64,000 nt of DNA, from NCBI RefSeq assembly GCF_016862175.1, contig NZ_BOML01000013.1:248001-312000 (forward strand). The letters are read 5' to 3'. The notes below the pieces were generated by a model. It ran no database searches, was not told the DNA's origin, and saw nothing but the letters and a program-made list of their open reading frames with translations. Below are positions 47,460-60,047 of this stretch, in pieces. Numbering within the stretch: the stretch's first letter is position 1; each line of letters starts with the position of its first letter. The translations under genes were made by a program, and so were the position numbers. The stretch is from Paractinoplanes durhamensis (GTDB lineage Bacteria > Actinomycetota > Actinomycetes > Mycobacteriales > Micromonosporaceae).

Positions 47460-49976
47460 ATGACGCTGCCCGACCCCGGGGAGGCCGGCACGCTCGACGA
47501 TCTCGCCGAGCGGCTGCGGTCGCTGAAGATCTGGGCCGGCGACCCCTCGTACGAGGCGATCACCGGCCGGGTCAACGCGGCGTGGGCCGAGGCCGGGCGC
47601 CCGGTCGGCGAGCTGGCCGGCAAGAGCACGGTCGCGGACTGCTTCCGGACCGGGCGGCGGCGGGTCAACGCCGACCTGGTCGCCGCGGTGGTGCACGCGC
47701 TGCACCCCGACCAGGGGTATGTGTCGCAGTGGCGGCAGGCGCTGCAGGTGATCGAGGGCCAGGCCCGGGCGGCGACCCAGGTCCGGGTCCAGGACGCGCT
47801 GCCGGCGGAACTGGAGTCGTTCACCGGCCGCGCCGCCGAGCTGGCGAGGCTGCACGCGGCGCTGAGCGGCGACGGCCCGGTGGTCATCTCCGGGATGGCC
47901 GGGGTCGGCAAGACCCAGCTCGCCGTGCACGCCGCCGGCCGCCTCCGCGCCGAGCGGGTGCTCTTCGTCAACCTGCGCGGATTCCATCCCGACCCCGCCC
48001 AGCCGCCGGTGGATCCGGCCGCCGTCCTCGACGGATTCCTGCGCCTGCTCGGCGTCCCCGGCCATCACGTGCCGCACGAGCTGGCGGCCCGGACCGCCGC
48101 CTACCGGGAGCGGCTGGCCGGCACCCGGACCCTGGTCGTGCTGGACAACGCGGCCGACGAGGACACCGTCCGGCCGCTGCTGCCGGCGACGCCGGGCTGC
48201 CCGGTGCTGGTCACCAGCCGGCGCACGCTCGACGGCCTGCCGGGCGCGGCCCGCGTGCCGGTCGAGGTGTTCACCCCGGCCGAGGCGGCGAGCCTGCTGG
48301 CCCGGGCCGCGGCCGGGGTGCCGGTGGGCGCCGACCCGGCGGCGGCCGAGCGGATCGCCGAGCGCTGCGGGCATCTGCCGCTGGCCCTCGGCCTGGTGGC
48401 CGGCCACATCCGCGGCACCGCCGGCTGGACCCTGACCGACCACGCCGCCCGCCTCGACGAACGGCACCGGGAACGGCGGCTGGACGCCGGCGTGCAGCTC
48501 GCCCTCGACCTGTCCTACCGGCGGCTGCCGGCCGACCGGCGCCGGCTGCTGCGCCTGGCGGCGGCCCATCCGGGGCCGGATTTCGATGCGTACGCGGCGG
48601 CCGCCCTGACCGGCGCCGATGCCGACGCGGCCCTCGATGACCTGTGCGCCGACCATCTGCTGCTGCGGGCCGCGGCCGGCCGCTACACGTTCCACGACCT
48701 GGTCCGGGCGTTCGCCGCCCAGCGGTCCCGGGACGAGGATCCGCCCGCCGACCGCCGGGCCGCGCTGACCCGGGTGTTCGACCTCTACCTGGCCGGTGCC
48801 GCCGCGGCGGCCGACATCCAGCACCCGGCCGAAGCACACCGGCGGCCGTCCGTCGCCGCGCCCGGCACGCCGCTGCCGCCGATGGCCGACCCGCCCGCGG
48901 CGCTCGCCTGGCTGGACGCTCAACGGCCCACCCTGGTCGCGGTGGCCGCGCACGCCGCGACCCGGGGCTGGCCCGGCCACGCCACCCGGCTGTCCCCGAT
49001 CCTGTTCCGCTATCTGGCCGGCGGCGGCCACTCGGCCGACGCCCTCGCCGTGCACGGCCACGCGCACCGGGCCGCCCGGGCGGCCGGCGACCCCAACGGC
49101 GCGGCCCTGGCCCTCGGCAGCCTCGGCGTCACCTATCGCCGGCTCGGCCACTACGACCAGGCCGCCGATCTTCTGCAGCGGGCCCGCGGCCTGTTCCGGC
49201 AGGTCGGCGACGCGGAGGGCGAGGCGCGGGCGCTGACCAACCTCGGCGCCGTCGAGGAGCGGCGCGGCCGCCTCCGGCCCGCCGCCGAGCACTACGAACG
49301 TGCGCTCGAACTGAGCCGGCTCGCCGGCGACCGCACGGCCGAATCGGCGGTCCTGAGCAATCTCGGTTTCCTCGAATCACGGCTGGGCGACCACGAGCGG
49401 GCCGCCGAGCGGCACGCCCAGGCCCTGGCGCTGAACCGCGCCGGCGGCGACGACGTCGGTACGGCCGGCGCGCTGACCAACCTGGGCGCCGCCACCGCGC
49501 GGCTGGGCCACCACCAGGTGGCCGCCCGGCATCTGCGGCAGGCCCTGTCGGCGTACCGGCGGCTCGGCAACCGGGCCGGTGAAGCGTGCGCGCTGGACGA
49601 ACTGGGCACCCTGCACGCCCGGCTCGGCCAGCCCGGCCTGGCCACCGACTTCCACCGGCAGGCGCTGGCCATCGTCACCGCCATCGGGCAGCGCGAGGGC
49701 GAGGTGTGGGCGCTCAACGGACTCGGCGAGGCCGCCTGCCTCGACGGCCGGCTCGACGAGGCACTCACCCATCATCAGGCCGCGCAGACCATCGCGGCCG
49801 ACATCGGCGACCTGGACCAGCAGGCGCGGGCGCACGCCGGCCTGGGCGCCGCGCACCGCGCCCTCGGCCGGACCGTACCCGCCCGCCGGCACCTCCGGCA
49901 TGCCGCGACGCTCTACGCCGAGCTCGGCATGCCGGAGGCCGACCGGGCCCGGGCGGACCTGGCCGCACTCAACTAA
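47460..49976 (+). CDS. STAND NTPase with C-terminal TPR repeats
   Basis: An 838-residue signalling protein. Residues about 10-105 are a helical N-terminal region shared by many Micromonosporaceae/Streptomyces STAND proteins (LRSLKIWAGDPSYEAITGRV; VADCFRTGRRRVNADLV). An NB-ARC NTPase follows (P-loop GMAGVGKTQL with Lys151; Walker B LVVLDNAA), then a winged-helix region. From about residue 520 there are TPR repeats of 40 residues each (ALALGSLGVTYRRLGHYDQA and similar, seven or eight copies). TGAGGAGG precedes the ATG. The target and ligand are unknown. Confidence 0.88.
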   Translation: MTLPDPGEAGTLDDLAERLRSLKIWAGDPSYEAITGRVNAAWAEAGRPVGELAGKSTVADCFRTGRRRVNADLVAAVVHALHPDQGYVSQWRQALQVIEGQARAATQVRVQDALPAELESFTGRAAELARLHAALSGDGPVVISGMAGVGKTQLAVHAAGRLRAERVLFVNLRGFHPDPAQPPVDPAAVLDGFLRLLGVPGHHVPHELAARTAAYRERLAGTRTLVVLDNAADEDTVRPLLPATPGCPVLVTSRRTLDGLPGAARVPVEVFTPAEAASLLARAAAGVPVGADPAAAERIAERCGHLPLALGLVAGHIRGTAGWTLTDHAARLDERHRERRLDAGVQLALDLSYRRLPADRRRLLRLAAAHPGPDFDAYAAAALTGADADAALDDLCADHLLLRAAAGRYTFHDLVRAFAAQRSRDEDPPADRRAALTRVFDLYLAGAAAAADIQHPAEAHRRPSVAAPGTPLPPMADPPAALAWLDAQRPTLVAVAAHAATRGWPGHATRLSPILFRYLAGGGHSADALAVHGHAHRAARAAGDPNGAALALGSLGVTYRRLGHYDQAADLLQRARGLFRQVGDAEGEARALTNLGAVEERRGRLRPAAEHYERALELSRLAGDRTAESAVLSNLGFLESRLGDHERAAERHAQALALNRAGGDDVGTAGALTNLGAATARLGHHQVAARHLRQALSAYRRLGNRAGEACALDELGTLHARLGQPGLATDFHRQALAIVTAIGQREGEVWALNGLGEAACLDGRLDEALTHHQAAQTIAADIGDLDQQARAHAGLGAAHRALGRTVPARRHLRHAATLYAELGMPEADRARADLAALN

Positions 49977-49999
49977 GCGCCGCACTCACATGAGCGCGG

Positions 50000-50493
50000 T
50001 CAGGCGGTGGTGGCTTCGATCGTGAAGCACCGGTGGAGGATGTGCGCACTCGGCGACAGCAGCGGTGCGCTGAGCCGGATGTAGGGCTGCACGGTGGTGG
50101 TGCCGGCGCCGACGTTGATGAGTGCCCAGGACGTCCGGGTCTCCCACGAGTTGGCGTGGCTGGCGAAGTTGGCCGGGCCGAAGACGCCCTCGACCGGTGC
50201 GGCGCCGTTGACCGACCAGCCGAGCCGGACCTCGGCGTTGTTGGCGGCCTCGACGCCGATGTCCGCGGTCGCCGACACCTTGAGCGTGGTCGCACCGGTG
50301 GTCGTGACCGACCGGGACGGCAACATGGTGATCCAGCTGGCGTCGGAGAAGAACTCGAAGCCCGGCATCGAGCAGATCGACTGCGACGCCGGGATGGCCG
50401 CGGCCGGGCTCGCCGCGACGGTGGTGACCGCGCCGGCGATGGCGGCGACGAAGGCGACGGCTGCCCCCGCGCCGATCGCCCGCTTTCTGGTGA

Positions 50494-50497
<4 letters not shown>
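50000..50497 (-). CDS. Small secreted protein coupled to larC
   Basis: A 165-residue protein with a classical signal peptide (KRAIGAGAAVAFVAAIAGAV, cleavage after about Ala34, AAAIPA). The mature part of about 130 residues has two cysteines (SICSMPGFEFF; HILHRCFTIEA) and is rich in Ser/Thr/Val, suggesting an extracellular beta-sandwich with one disulfide. I recognise no family. Its ATG overlaps the larC stop (ATGA), with a GAGGGGG site inside larC, so it is the third gene of the gusA-larC leftward operon. Why an exported protein should be coupled to nickel-cofactor assembly is unclear. Confidence 0.75.
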
Positions 50498-54903
<4,406 letters not shown>

Positions 54904-54978
54904 GGAACCAATCTCCCGCCGAGGGCAACTGGCGGCAACTCGTGGTCCGCCGGGGCGGGCCGCGCCCAGCATGTGCTC

Positions 54979-55518
54979 ATGACGCTCTCCCCCGACCGTT
55001 TGCTCCCGGCGGATCCGCAGGTCCGGGCGATCGCCCGCCGGCTCTACGCCGCCACCGCCACCGCGCCGATCATCTCACCGCACGGTCATGTCCCGGCCCG
55101 ATGGCTCGCCGACGACGTGCCGTTCGGCGACCCGGCGTCCCTGCTCATCTCCCCCGACCACTACGTGTTCCGGATGCTGCACGCGCAGGGCGTCCCGCTG
55201 GAGCAGCTCGGCGTCGGCGGCCACCCGCTCGACGCCGCCGGATCCCGCCGCGCCTGGCGGCTGTTCTGCGAGCAGTGGCCGGCCTTCCGCGGAACGCCGG
55301 TCCGGTTCTGGATGCGGAGCGTGCTCGCCGAGGTGTTCGGGGTGGCCGAGCGGCCCTCGGCGGACACCGCCGACGCGATCTACGACCAGGTCGCCGACGC
55401 GCTGACCCGGCCCGAGTTCCGGCCCCGCGCGCTGATGGACCGCTTCCGGATCACGTTCCTCGCGACCACCGACGACCCGGCCGACGACCTGAATCCGGCC
55501 TCACGTGCCACGCCATAG
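54979..55518 (+). pseudogene. uxaC: Uronate isomerase, truncated to N-terminal third
   Basis: A 179-codon frame clearly matching the N-terminus of glucuronate isomerase: PIISPHGHVPARWLADD with the HxH metal ligands, ISPDHYVFRMLHAQGV, and FLATTDDPADDL, which corresponds to the conserved TTDDP near residue 165 of the family. The family is about 470 residues, but here the frame switches to a short unrelated tail and stops, and no other frame downstream continues it. The catalytic barrel is lost, so it should be inactive. It lies divergent from larA and 77 bp before larE. Confidence 0.85.
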
Positions 55519-55595
55519 ATGGTCGGGCCGTCCGCCATCGAGTCAGCGTACGCGCGATGATCGGGCGGAGACCCGCAGCTACGAGAGGAAGTTCG

Positions 55596-56447
55596 ATGGA
55601 TCTGAACGCTGATCTCGGCGAGCTCACCGAGGCGGCCGGCCAGGTCGGGGCGTCGCTGGCCGGTGTCCGGCGGCTGGGCGTCGCCTTCTCCGGCGGCGTC
55701 GACTCGGCCGTCCTGCTCGCGCTGGCCGCGCGCACCCTCGGCGTCGACCGGGTCCTGGCCGTGCTCGGCGTCTCGGCCAGCCTGGCCGCCGCCGAACGCA
55801 CCGGCGCGCACCAGGTGGCGGCGTTCATCGGCGTTCCGGTCGTCGAGGTGCACACCCGCGAGGCCGACCGGCCGGCCTATGTGGCCAACGGGCCGGACCG
55901 CTGCTACCACTGCAAGGACGAGCTCTTCACCCGGATCGACGCCGACCTCGCCGAGCGGCACGGCCTGGACGCCGTCGCGTACGGGGAGAACGCCGACGAC
56001 GCCCGCCGGCCCGACCGGCCCGGGTCGCAGGCCGCGGCCGAGCACGGCGTCCGGCGGCCGCTCGCCGAGGCCGGGCTGGGCAAGGCCGACGTCCGCCGGC
56101 TGGCCAGGGCGATGCGGCTGCCGTGCGCGGACAAGCCGGCCGCGCCGTGCCTGGCCTCCCGGATCCCGCACTCGATCACCGTCGACCCGGGCAAGTTGCG
56201 GCAGATCGAGGACGCCGAGGCCGCTCTGCGCGGGCTGGGCTTCACCGACTCCCGGGTCCGGCATCACGGCGACGTCGCCCGGGTCGAGCTGCTCCCGGCC
56301 GACCTGCCCCGGGCGGTGTCCGATCCGCTCCGCGAGCTGATCCTGGCCGGCGTGCGCGAGGCCGGGTTCCGGTTCGTCGCGATCGATCTGGCCGGCATCC
56401 AGTCCGGCGCCTTCACCCTGCCGCTGCTGGCCACCCGGCATGGCTGA
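55596..56447 (+). CDS. larE: Pincer-cofactor sulfur transferase LarE
   Basis: A 283-residue ATP-dependent sulfur transferase that converts the two carboxylates of the pincer precursor to thiocarboxylates. The PP-loop SGGVDSAVLLALAA is present, and Cys185 in KPAAPCLASRIP corresponds to the sacrificial Cys176 of Lactobacillus LarE. RCYHCKDELF gives two more cysteines. GAGAGGAAG precedes the ATG. It overlaps larB by eight bases. Its separation from larC and larA by the uxaC fragment suggests that the deletion occurred within an originally larger sugar-acid locus. Confidence 0.93.
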   Translation: MDLNADLGELTEAAGQVGASLAGVRRLGVAFSGGVDSAVLLALAARTLGVDRVLAVLGVSASLAAAERTGAHQVAAFIGVPVVEVHTREADRPAYVANGPDRCYHCKDELFTRIDADLAERHGLDAVAYGENADDARRPDRPGSQAAAEHGVRRPLAEAGLGKADVRRLARAMRLPCADKPAAPCLASRIPHSITVDPGKLRQIEDAEAALRGLGFTDSRVRHHGDVARVELLPADLPRAVSDPLRELILAGVREAGFRFVAIDLAGIQSGAFTLPLLATRHG

Positions 56448-57117
56448 CGGCTGGGTGCCGCCCCGGCCGCTGCACGAGCTGGCCGACCTCGACCACGACC
56501 GCGCCCACCGGCGCGGCTATCCCGAGGCGGTCTACTGCGAGGGCAAGTCGGTCGACCAGGTCCGGACGATCGCCCGCGCCATCCGCGACGGCGCTACCCT
56601 GTTCACCAGGGCCACGCCCGAGCAGGCCGAGGCGGTGCGGGCCGAACTCCCCGGCGCCTTTCACGATCCGGAGGCCCGGTTGCTCGCCTGGCCACCGGAA
56701 GCGCCTCCAGCGGCCGGTGGGCTGGTCGTCGTGGTCGCCGCGGGCACGTCCGACCGGCCGGTCGCCCGGGAGGCCGAGCTCACCGCCGGCTACCTCGGCC
56801 GGCGTACCCAGCTCGTCGTCGACGTCGGCGTGGCCGGGCTGCACCGGCTCGTCGCCCGCCTGGAGCTGCTGCGCGAAGCGCGCGCGGTCGTGGTGGTGGC
56901 GGGGATGGATGGTGCGCTGCCCGGGGTGGTCGCCGGGCTGATCGCGGTGCCGGTGGTCGCGGTGCCGACCTCGGTCGGCTACGGCGCCGCGTTCGGCGGC
57001 ATCGCCGCGCTGCTGACCATGCTCAACGCGTGCGCACCCGGTGTGGCCGTGGTCAACATCGACAACGGCTACGGCGCCGGGCACCTCGCGGCCCAGATCG
57101 CGGCGCCGGTCAATTAA
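56440..57117 (+). CDS. larB: Pincer-cofactor biosynthesis carboxylase/hydrolase LarB
   Basis: A 225-residue PurE-like protein that carboxylates nicotinic acid adenine dinucleotide and hydrolyses the phosphoanhydride, the first step of the nickel-pincer cofactor. EAVYCEGKSVDQVRTIARAI, VVVAAGTSDRPVAREAELTA and AVPTSVGYGAAFGGIAALL are the family landmarks. The start overlaps larE by eight bases. With larA, larC and larE the maturation set is complete; no larD channel or nickel transporter is visible. The stop overlaps the converging TetR gene. Confidence 0.93.
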   Translation: MADGWVPPRPLHELADLDHDRAHRRGYPEAVYCEGKSVDQVRTIARAIRDGATLFTRATPEQAEAVRAELPGAFHDPEARLLAWPPEAPPAAGGLVVVVAAGTSDRPVAREAELTAGYLGRRTQLVVDVGVAGLHRLVARLELLREARAVVVVAGMDGALPGVVAGLIAVPVVAVPTSVGYGAAFGGIAALLTMLNACAPGVAVVNIDNGYGAGHLAAQIAAPVN

Positions 57118-57754
57118 GGCTTGAGATGCCGGCCAGGAAGATGTCCACCCCGGCCAGGAACTGTGCGCGGTCGTCGTGCTCGCGCAGCAGCGCCGCCGAC
57201 TCCCGCGCGAGCGGATCGTCGTCCTGCTCGGCCCAGTCCGCCGCGAGGGCGTCGAGGTAGGCCCGGCGGGCGGCGTCGTCCGGGGCCTGCCGGGCGCCGG
57301 AGGCGTGCTGGGCGGCCGCGCCGAGCACGTAGTTGACCAACGCCGACCCGGCGTCGGACCGGGCTTTTCCGGTGAGGCCGAGACGGTGCAGCGACGCACC
57401 GATGCCCGTCCAGATCCGGCGGACGGCGGGCTGGAACGGGTCGCGGGACAGCTGGGCGCCGACCCACGGGTGCCGGTCGATCGCGTCGAAGATCCCCAGC
57501 GCCAGCGCACGGATCGACTCCCGCGGGTCGCCGTCGCCGGCCAATCCCGCGAGCACCCCGTCGGCCGCCGCGGCGAGCAGCTCGTCCTTGTTGGCGACGT
57601 GGTGGTAGATCGCGCCCCGGCCGGTCGCGAGGTGGGCCGTGACCGCCCGGAGGGTCAGGCCGTCCTCGCCCGCGGCGTCGAGGATCTCGATGGTCGCGTC
57701 GACGATGCGCTCCCGGGAGAGCGCGTCGCTGCGCCGGCTGGTCATGCGGATCAT
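57110..57754 (-). CDS. TetR-family repressor
   Basis: About 214 residues. The N-terminal helix-turn-helix is RIVDATIEILDAAGEDGLTL RAVTAHLATGRGAIYHHVANK, followed by a helical ligand domain resembling the TetR C-terminal class (ALGIFDAIDRHPWVGAQLSR). Starts at 57754 (MIRMTSRR) and 57745 are both possible; the longest frame would begin inside the operator and is unlikely. It is divergent from the TetX-like monooxygenase and has two strong palindromes in the intervening gap, the usual arrangement for a repressor of a drug-modifying enzyme. Confidence 0.9.
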   Translation of the reverse strand: MIRMTSRRSDALSRERIVDATIEILDAAGEDGLTLRAVTAHLATGRGAIYHHVANKDELLAAAADGVLAGLAGDGDPRESIRALALGIFDAIDRHPWVGAQLSRDPFQPAVRRIWTGIGASLHRLGLTGKARSDAGSALVNYVLGAAAQHASGARQAPDDAARRAYLDALAADWAEQDDDPLARESAALLREHDDRAQFLAGVDIFLAGISSLN

Positions 57755-57764
57755 CTTGACACGT

Positions 57765-57781
57765 TTGGACCGGCGGTCCAA
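57765..57781. promoter_or_regulatory. TetR-type operator O1
   Basis: TTGGACCGGCGGTCCAA is a perfect 17-bp palindrome (7-bp arms, 3-bp centre), 11 bp before the repressor start at 57754. Confidence 0.85.
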
Positions 57782-57794
57782 TACTCGAAAGCAA

Positions 57795-57809
57795 TGGACC
57801 GCCGGTCCA
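57795..57809. promoter_or_regulatory. TetR-type operator O2
   Basis: TGGACCGCCGGTCCA repeats O1 with a changed centre. The centres are 29 bp apart, close to three helical turns. It lies 23 bp before the monooxygenase ATG. Confidence 0.85.
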
Positions 57810-57831
57810 AAATTCCGACAAGGGGAACCCC

Positions 57832-58905
57832 ATGACCACTCCCGTCACGGTGATCGGCGCCGGACTCGGCGGCCTCACCCTCGCCCGGGTCCTGCACCTC
57901 CACGGCCATCCGGTCACCGTCTACGACGCGGATCCCTCGGCCGCGGCCCGCACCCAGGGCGGGCAGCTCGACCTGCACGAGCACGGTCAGCTCGCCCTGG
58001 AGATGGCCGGGCTCACGGCTGAGTTCCGCGCGATCATCCACCGGGGCGGCGGCGCGCAGCGGGTCCTCGACCAGCACGGCACGGTGCTCGCCGAGGTCGA
58101 CGACGACGGCTCGATGGCCCGGCCCGAGGCGCTTCGGGGCGACATTCGGCGGATCCTCCTGGAATCACTGCCGCCCGGGACCGTGCGATGGGGCAAGAAG
58201 TTGATCTCGGCGGCGGGCCGCGGACGTCACGAACTGACCTTCGCGGACGGCACGACGGCCATGTCCGAGCTGCTGGTGGGCGCCGACGGCACGTGGTCGA
58301 AGGTCCGGGCCCTGGTGTCCGGCGAGAAGCCCGTCTACGCGGGCATGAGCTACGTCGACACCTACCTGCACGATGTCGACGAACGCCACCCGGCGGCGGC
58401 CAAGGCGGTCGGGGACGGCGCCATGTATGCCCTCGTCCCCGGCAAGGGCCTCCTCGCCCACCGGGAAGCCGGGAACATCATCCACGTGTACGTCGTCCTC
58501 CACCGCCCGATCGACTGGTTCGACGGTGGAAGGCAGCGGATCGCGGCCGAGTTCGCGGGATGGGCACCCGAGCTGATCTCGCTGATCACCGACGGCGAGA
58601 CCGCGCCGGTCGTGCGCAGCATCTACCAGCTCCCCGACCGGCATCGCTGGCCGCGGACCCCGGGCGTCACCCTGCTCGGCGACGCGGCCCACGTGACCGT
58701 GCCCGGCGGCGAGGGCGCGAACATCGCGATGCTCGACGGCGCCGAGCTGGGCGAGGCGATCGCCGCCGACCCGTCAACGGCCTTTGCAGCGTACGAGGAG
58801 GTCATGTTCCGCCGCGCCGAGGCGGAGGCGATCGCCGCCCGCGAGACCGTCGACCTGATCTTCGGCGCGAGCGCACCGCACGGCCTGGTCAGCCTGTTCA
58901 GCTGA
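57832..58905 (+). CDS. TetX-like FAD-dependent monooxygenase
   Basis: A 357-residue class A flavin monooxygenase with dinucleotide motif VIGAGLGGLTLARVLHLHG, GGQLDLHEHGQLAL (typical of the TetX group), DG motif LLVGADGTWSKVR and GDAAHVTVPGGEGANIAMLD. TetX relatives hydroxylate tetracyclines or other aromatic polyketides, but many chromosomal homologues have no known drug substrate. AAGGGGAACCCC precedes the ATG. Expression should be controlled by the divergent TetR protein through the two operators. The stop overlaps the converging lipoprotein gene by eight bases. Confidence 0.88.
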   Translation: MTTPVTVIGAGLGGLTLARVLHLHGHPVTVYDADPSAAARTQGGQLDLHEHGQLALEMAGLTAEFRAIIHRGGGAQRVLDQHGTVLAEVDDDGSMARPEALRGDIRRILLESLPPGTVRWGKKLISAAGRGRHELTFADGTTAMSELLVGADGTWSKVRALVSGEKPVYAGMSYVDTYLHDVDERHPAAAKAVGDGAMYALVPGKGLLAHREAGNIIHVYVVLHRPIDWFDGGRQRIAAEFAGWAPELISLITDGETAPVVRSIYQLPDRHRWPRTPGVTLLGDAAHVTVPGGEGANIAMLDGAELGEAIAADPSTAFAAYEEVMFRRAEAEAIAARETVDLIFGASAPHGLVSLFS

Positions 58906-59947
58906 CGTCGGACAACGTCCGGAAGTAGGTGCCGTCGGTGAGGACGGTGTCGACCGTGCCGGCGACCGCGGCGGCGGTGGCGTCGGTGCTGGCCTGGCGG
59001 GCGATGACCGCGTCGATGTTGCTCTCGTTCACCGCCAGGCCGGGCGTGTAGTACCAGCCCTCCGGCAGCGCCTTGCCGTCCTTCGCGTGCTGGGCCTGCA
59101 GCCGGCCGGCCACCGCGCCCTTCACGAAGTGCTCGGGCGACACCAGCACCAGCTGGCCGGCCTTCACCGCCGCGAGGGACTTCGGGTCGAGGTCGAACGC
59201 CCCGGCCGTCCAGGTCGCCTTGGTCTTGGTCTTGATCGCGGCCAGGTTCCAGCCGTCGGCGTCGCCGGTGCCGAGGAACGCGATCGCGCCCTTGTTCACC
59301 TCGGTGAGGGTCTGCCAGGCGGCCAGGTTGGCGGTGGTCTCCTGCTTGGTGTCGAACGGCCCGATCACGGTCACGCCGGGCAGTTTCGCCTTCAGCTCGT
59401 CCCGGATGCCCTTGGCCCGGCGGTCCAGCACCTTCACGCCCGGCGCCGACGTCCCGAGGATGATCTTGCCGGTGGCGCCGGCCGGCAGCTTCGCGATCGC
59501 CTCGTCGGCCAGCATCTTGCCGAGCAGGTAGTTGTCGTTGCCGACGAACAGCTTGACGTTCGACGCGGCCAGCGGCGGGTTGTCCACCGCGATGAGCGGG
59601 ATGTCGTTGCGCACCGCGTCGGCCATCGGCTGGCTGAAGATCTCCGGCGACAGGGTGAAGACCGAGATCCCGTCCTTCACCCGGGTCTTGAGGTCCTGGA
59701 ACATCTTCAGCTCACCCTGGCCGTCGACGATGTCCGGGCCGACCACCTCGCCGGTGACCCCGCCGACGTGGGCCACGCCGGCGGTGAAGCCCGCGCCCAT
59801 CTGCAGGGCGAAGCTCAGCTGGGTGTTGGCCACCACGAACGCCACGTGCGGGGTGCCGCCGCTGCCACTGCCGTCGTTCTTGCCGCAGCCGGCCGGGAAC
59901 AGGGCAAGCAGAACGACGACAAAGACGCAAATAAGAGGTTTTCTCAT
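58898..59947 (-). CDS. Sugar-type ABC substrate-binding lipoprotein
   Basis: A 349-residue periplasmic-binding-protein-like lipoprotein. The signal ends in the lipobox LFPAGC (Cys at about residue 21), then a type I sugar-binding fold of the ribose/LacI class follows (PHVAFVVANTQLSFALQMGA; DIPLIAVDNPP; LFVGNDNYLLGKMLADEAI; IILGTSAPGVKVLDRRAKGI; AIAFLGTGDADG). No permease or ATPase genes adjoin it. It is divergent from the GGDEF-EAL gene with a 100-bp gap, so it could act as a sensing subunit for that protein; this is conjecture. GAGG lies before the ATG. Confidence 0.88.
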   Translation of the reverse strand: MRKPLICVFVVVLLALFPAGCGKNDGSGSGGTPHVAFVVANTQLSFALQMGAGFTAGVAHVGGVTGEVVGPDIVDGQGELKMFQDLKTRVKDGISVFTLSPEIFSQPMADAVRNDIPLIAVDNPPLAASNVKLFVGNDNYLLGKMLADEAIAKLPAGATGKIILGTSAPGVKVLDRRAKGIRDELKAKLPGVTVIGPFDTKQETTANLAAWQTLTEVNKGAIAFLGTGDADGWNLAAIKTKTKATWTAGAFDLDPKSLAAVKAGQLVLVSPEHFVKGAVAGRLQAQHAKDGKALPEGWYYTPGLAVNESNIDAVIARQASTDATAAAVAGTVDTVLTDGTYFRTLSDVS

Positions 59948-60047
59948 GGCAGCCTCATTATTAGAGCGACCCGAGCGTCGCTGCTCGCGAATTCTCAATC
60001 CGGCCACCGCCCGGCCGATTCAAGCCGGGCGGAAGAGGGGGTACGAG

